A DNA stretch of 64,000 nucleotides, taken from positions 1 through 64,000 of the forward strand of contig NZ_LGHK01000019.1 in the NCBI RefSeq assembly GCF_001908235.1, given 5' to 3'. Each line of letters opens with the position of its first letter. Position 1 is the stretch's first letter. The notes under the pieces are model-generated. The model saw only the letters and a list, made by a program, of their open reading frames with translations. It had not been told where the DNA came from and ran no database searches. This document shows positions 63,257 through 64,000 of this stretch, one piece after another. Source of the DNA: Bradyrhizobium sp. NAS96.2. Lineage in GTDB: Bacteria > Pseudomonadota > Alphaproteobacteria > Rhizobiales > Xanthobacteraceae. The translations under genes were made by a program, and so were the position numbers.

Positions 63257-64000
63257 ATGAGCCTGTTCGCAAAACTGTCCTCCTATGACGATCGATCGGC
63301 GCGGCTCGCCGGCATCGGCTTGATGCTGCTCTCGATCTTCATGTTCTCGTTCGGCGACGCGATGGGCAAATTCATCGTCGCCACCTATTCGGTCGGGCAA
63401 TTGTTGTGGCTGCGCGCCTGCGCGGCGCTGCTCGTGCTGCTGCCGATCGTGTGGCAGCGGCGCGCGGATTTCCTGCATCTGGAGCGGCCGTGGCTGCAAT
63501 TGCTGCGGGTCACGCTGTCGACGCTGGAGGTCGCGGCGTTCTTCCTGGCGACGGTCTATCTGCCGCTCGCCGACGTCATCACCTACTACCTCGCCGGACC
63601 GATCTTCGTCACCGCGATGTCGGGCCTCGTGCTCGGCGAGCATATCGGCTGGCGGCGCTGGACCGCGATCCTGGTCGGCTTTTGCGGCGTGCTGATCGCG
63701 CTCAGGCCATCCGCACAGACCATCAGCTGGCCGGCGATGATCGCGCTCGGCGGCAGCCTGTCGTTTGCGGTGTTGATGCTGATCACGCGCTCGCTGCGCG
63801 CGACGCCCGATATCGTGTTGGCGACATCGCAATTCGGCGGCACGTTCATCCTCGGCCTCGTGCTCTCGCCGTTCGGCTGGGTGACGCCATCGGCCGGCAG
63901 CCTCGTGCTGTTCTTCACCGCCGGCATCATCTCGGTCGCGGCGCTGCTTTGCGTGAACCGGTCGCTGAAGCTCGCGCCGGCGAGCGTGGTGGTGCCGTAC
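63257..64000 (+). CDS. EamA/DMT-family transporter, partial
   Basis: The first 248 residues of a gene that runs off the right edge. It opens MSLFAKLSSYDDRSARLAGI and is followed by about seven or eight hydrophobic segments, with the drug/metabolite-transporter pattern ADVITYYLAGPIFVTAMSGL and GEHIGWRRWTAILVGFCGVLIALRP at the end of the first EamA repeat. A second repeat begins after residue 155. It was not in frame with any stop within the window. The substrate is unknown. It is divergent from the MaoC gene, with 162 bases between the starts. Confidence 0.88.
   Translation, partial: MSLFAKLSSYDDRSARLAGIGLMLLSIFMFSFGDAMGKFIVATYSVGQLLWLRACAALLVLLPIVWQRRADFLHLERPWLQLLRVTLSTLEVAAFFLATVYLPLADVITYYLAGPIFVTAMSGLVLGEHIGWRRWTAILVGFCGVLIALRPSAQTISWPAMIALGGSLSFAVLMLITRSLRATPDIVLATSQFGGTFILGLVLSPFGWVTPSAGSLVLFFTAGIISVAALLCVNRSLKLAPASVVVPY

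Overview
The window looks like a chromosomal core segment of an alphaproteobacterium of the Bradyrhizobium/Nitrobacteraceae group. The grounds are uniformly GC-rich DNA, the gene orders (acnA beside ccmABCDG; mdh-sucCD-sucAB-lpdA; atpHAGDC without atpBEF; obgE-proBA-nadD-rsfS-rlmH-envC-ctpA), and dispersed palindromic intergenic repeats of the type I associate with Bradyrhizobium. I see no tRNA, rRNA, CRISPR array, insertion sequence or prophage. The genus is an inference; no database was searched.

Layout. 1-10 kb: dapF and mtaB, then ftsY and a septation-protein-A gene. Between these pairs sit a 1155-residue SAM/nucleotide-cyclase/STAND-ATPase/TPR signalling protein, a DUF2336 protein and a pseudouridine synthase. 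10-14 kb (minus): a secreted helix-hairpin-helix protein and the cytochrome c maturation genes ccmABCDG, with ccmA separated from ccmB by a block of intergenic repeat. 14-20 kb: aconitase acnA with an Irr-type iron control element upstream, a DUF1223 secreted thioredoxin-like protein, a small repetitive secreted protein, DUF2794, and a Bax-inhibitor-1 family membrane protein. 20-26 kb: an ABC exporter (ybbA/ybbP type) head-to-head with a GDSL arylesterase, then thpR and zapE.

26-38 kb: a TCA-cycle block, mdh, sucC, a DUF1579 gene, sucD, sucA, sucB, a short-chain dehydrogenase and lpdA. It encodes malate dehydrogenase, succinyl-CoA synthetase and all three 2-oxoglutarate dehydrogenase components. 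38-43 kb: xerC and priA divergent, then rlpA. 43-48.5 kb: the F1 ATP synthase operon atpHAGDC. 48.7-51.5 kb: a membrane-bound adenylate/guanylate cyclase gene broken by a one-base frameshift, and an AraC-type regulator.

51.6-63 kb (all minus): two tandem Nudix (RppH-type) genes, a divergent polysaccharide deacetylase, ctpA, a degenerate LytM/EnvC gene, rlmH, rsfS, nadD, proA, proB, obgE and a MaoC-type dehydratase. The window ends inside a DMT-family transporter gene (plus).

The most useful second-look items are the cyclase frameshift near 49,760, the large cyclase-STAND-TPR protein placed between conserved core genes, the iron control element upstream of acnA, the repeat family whose copies often begin within a gene's stop codon, the head-to-head overlap of tesA and ybbA, the paired RppH genes, and a perfect CtrA-type box upstream of rlpA. 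I found no clearly new defence or mobile system.
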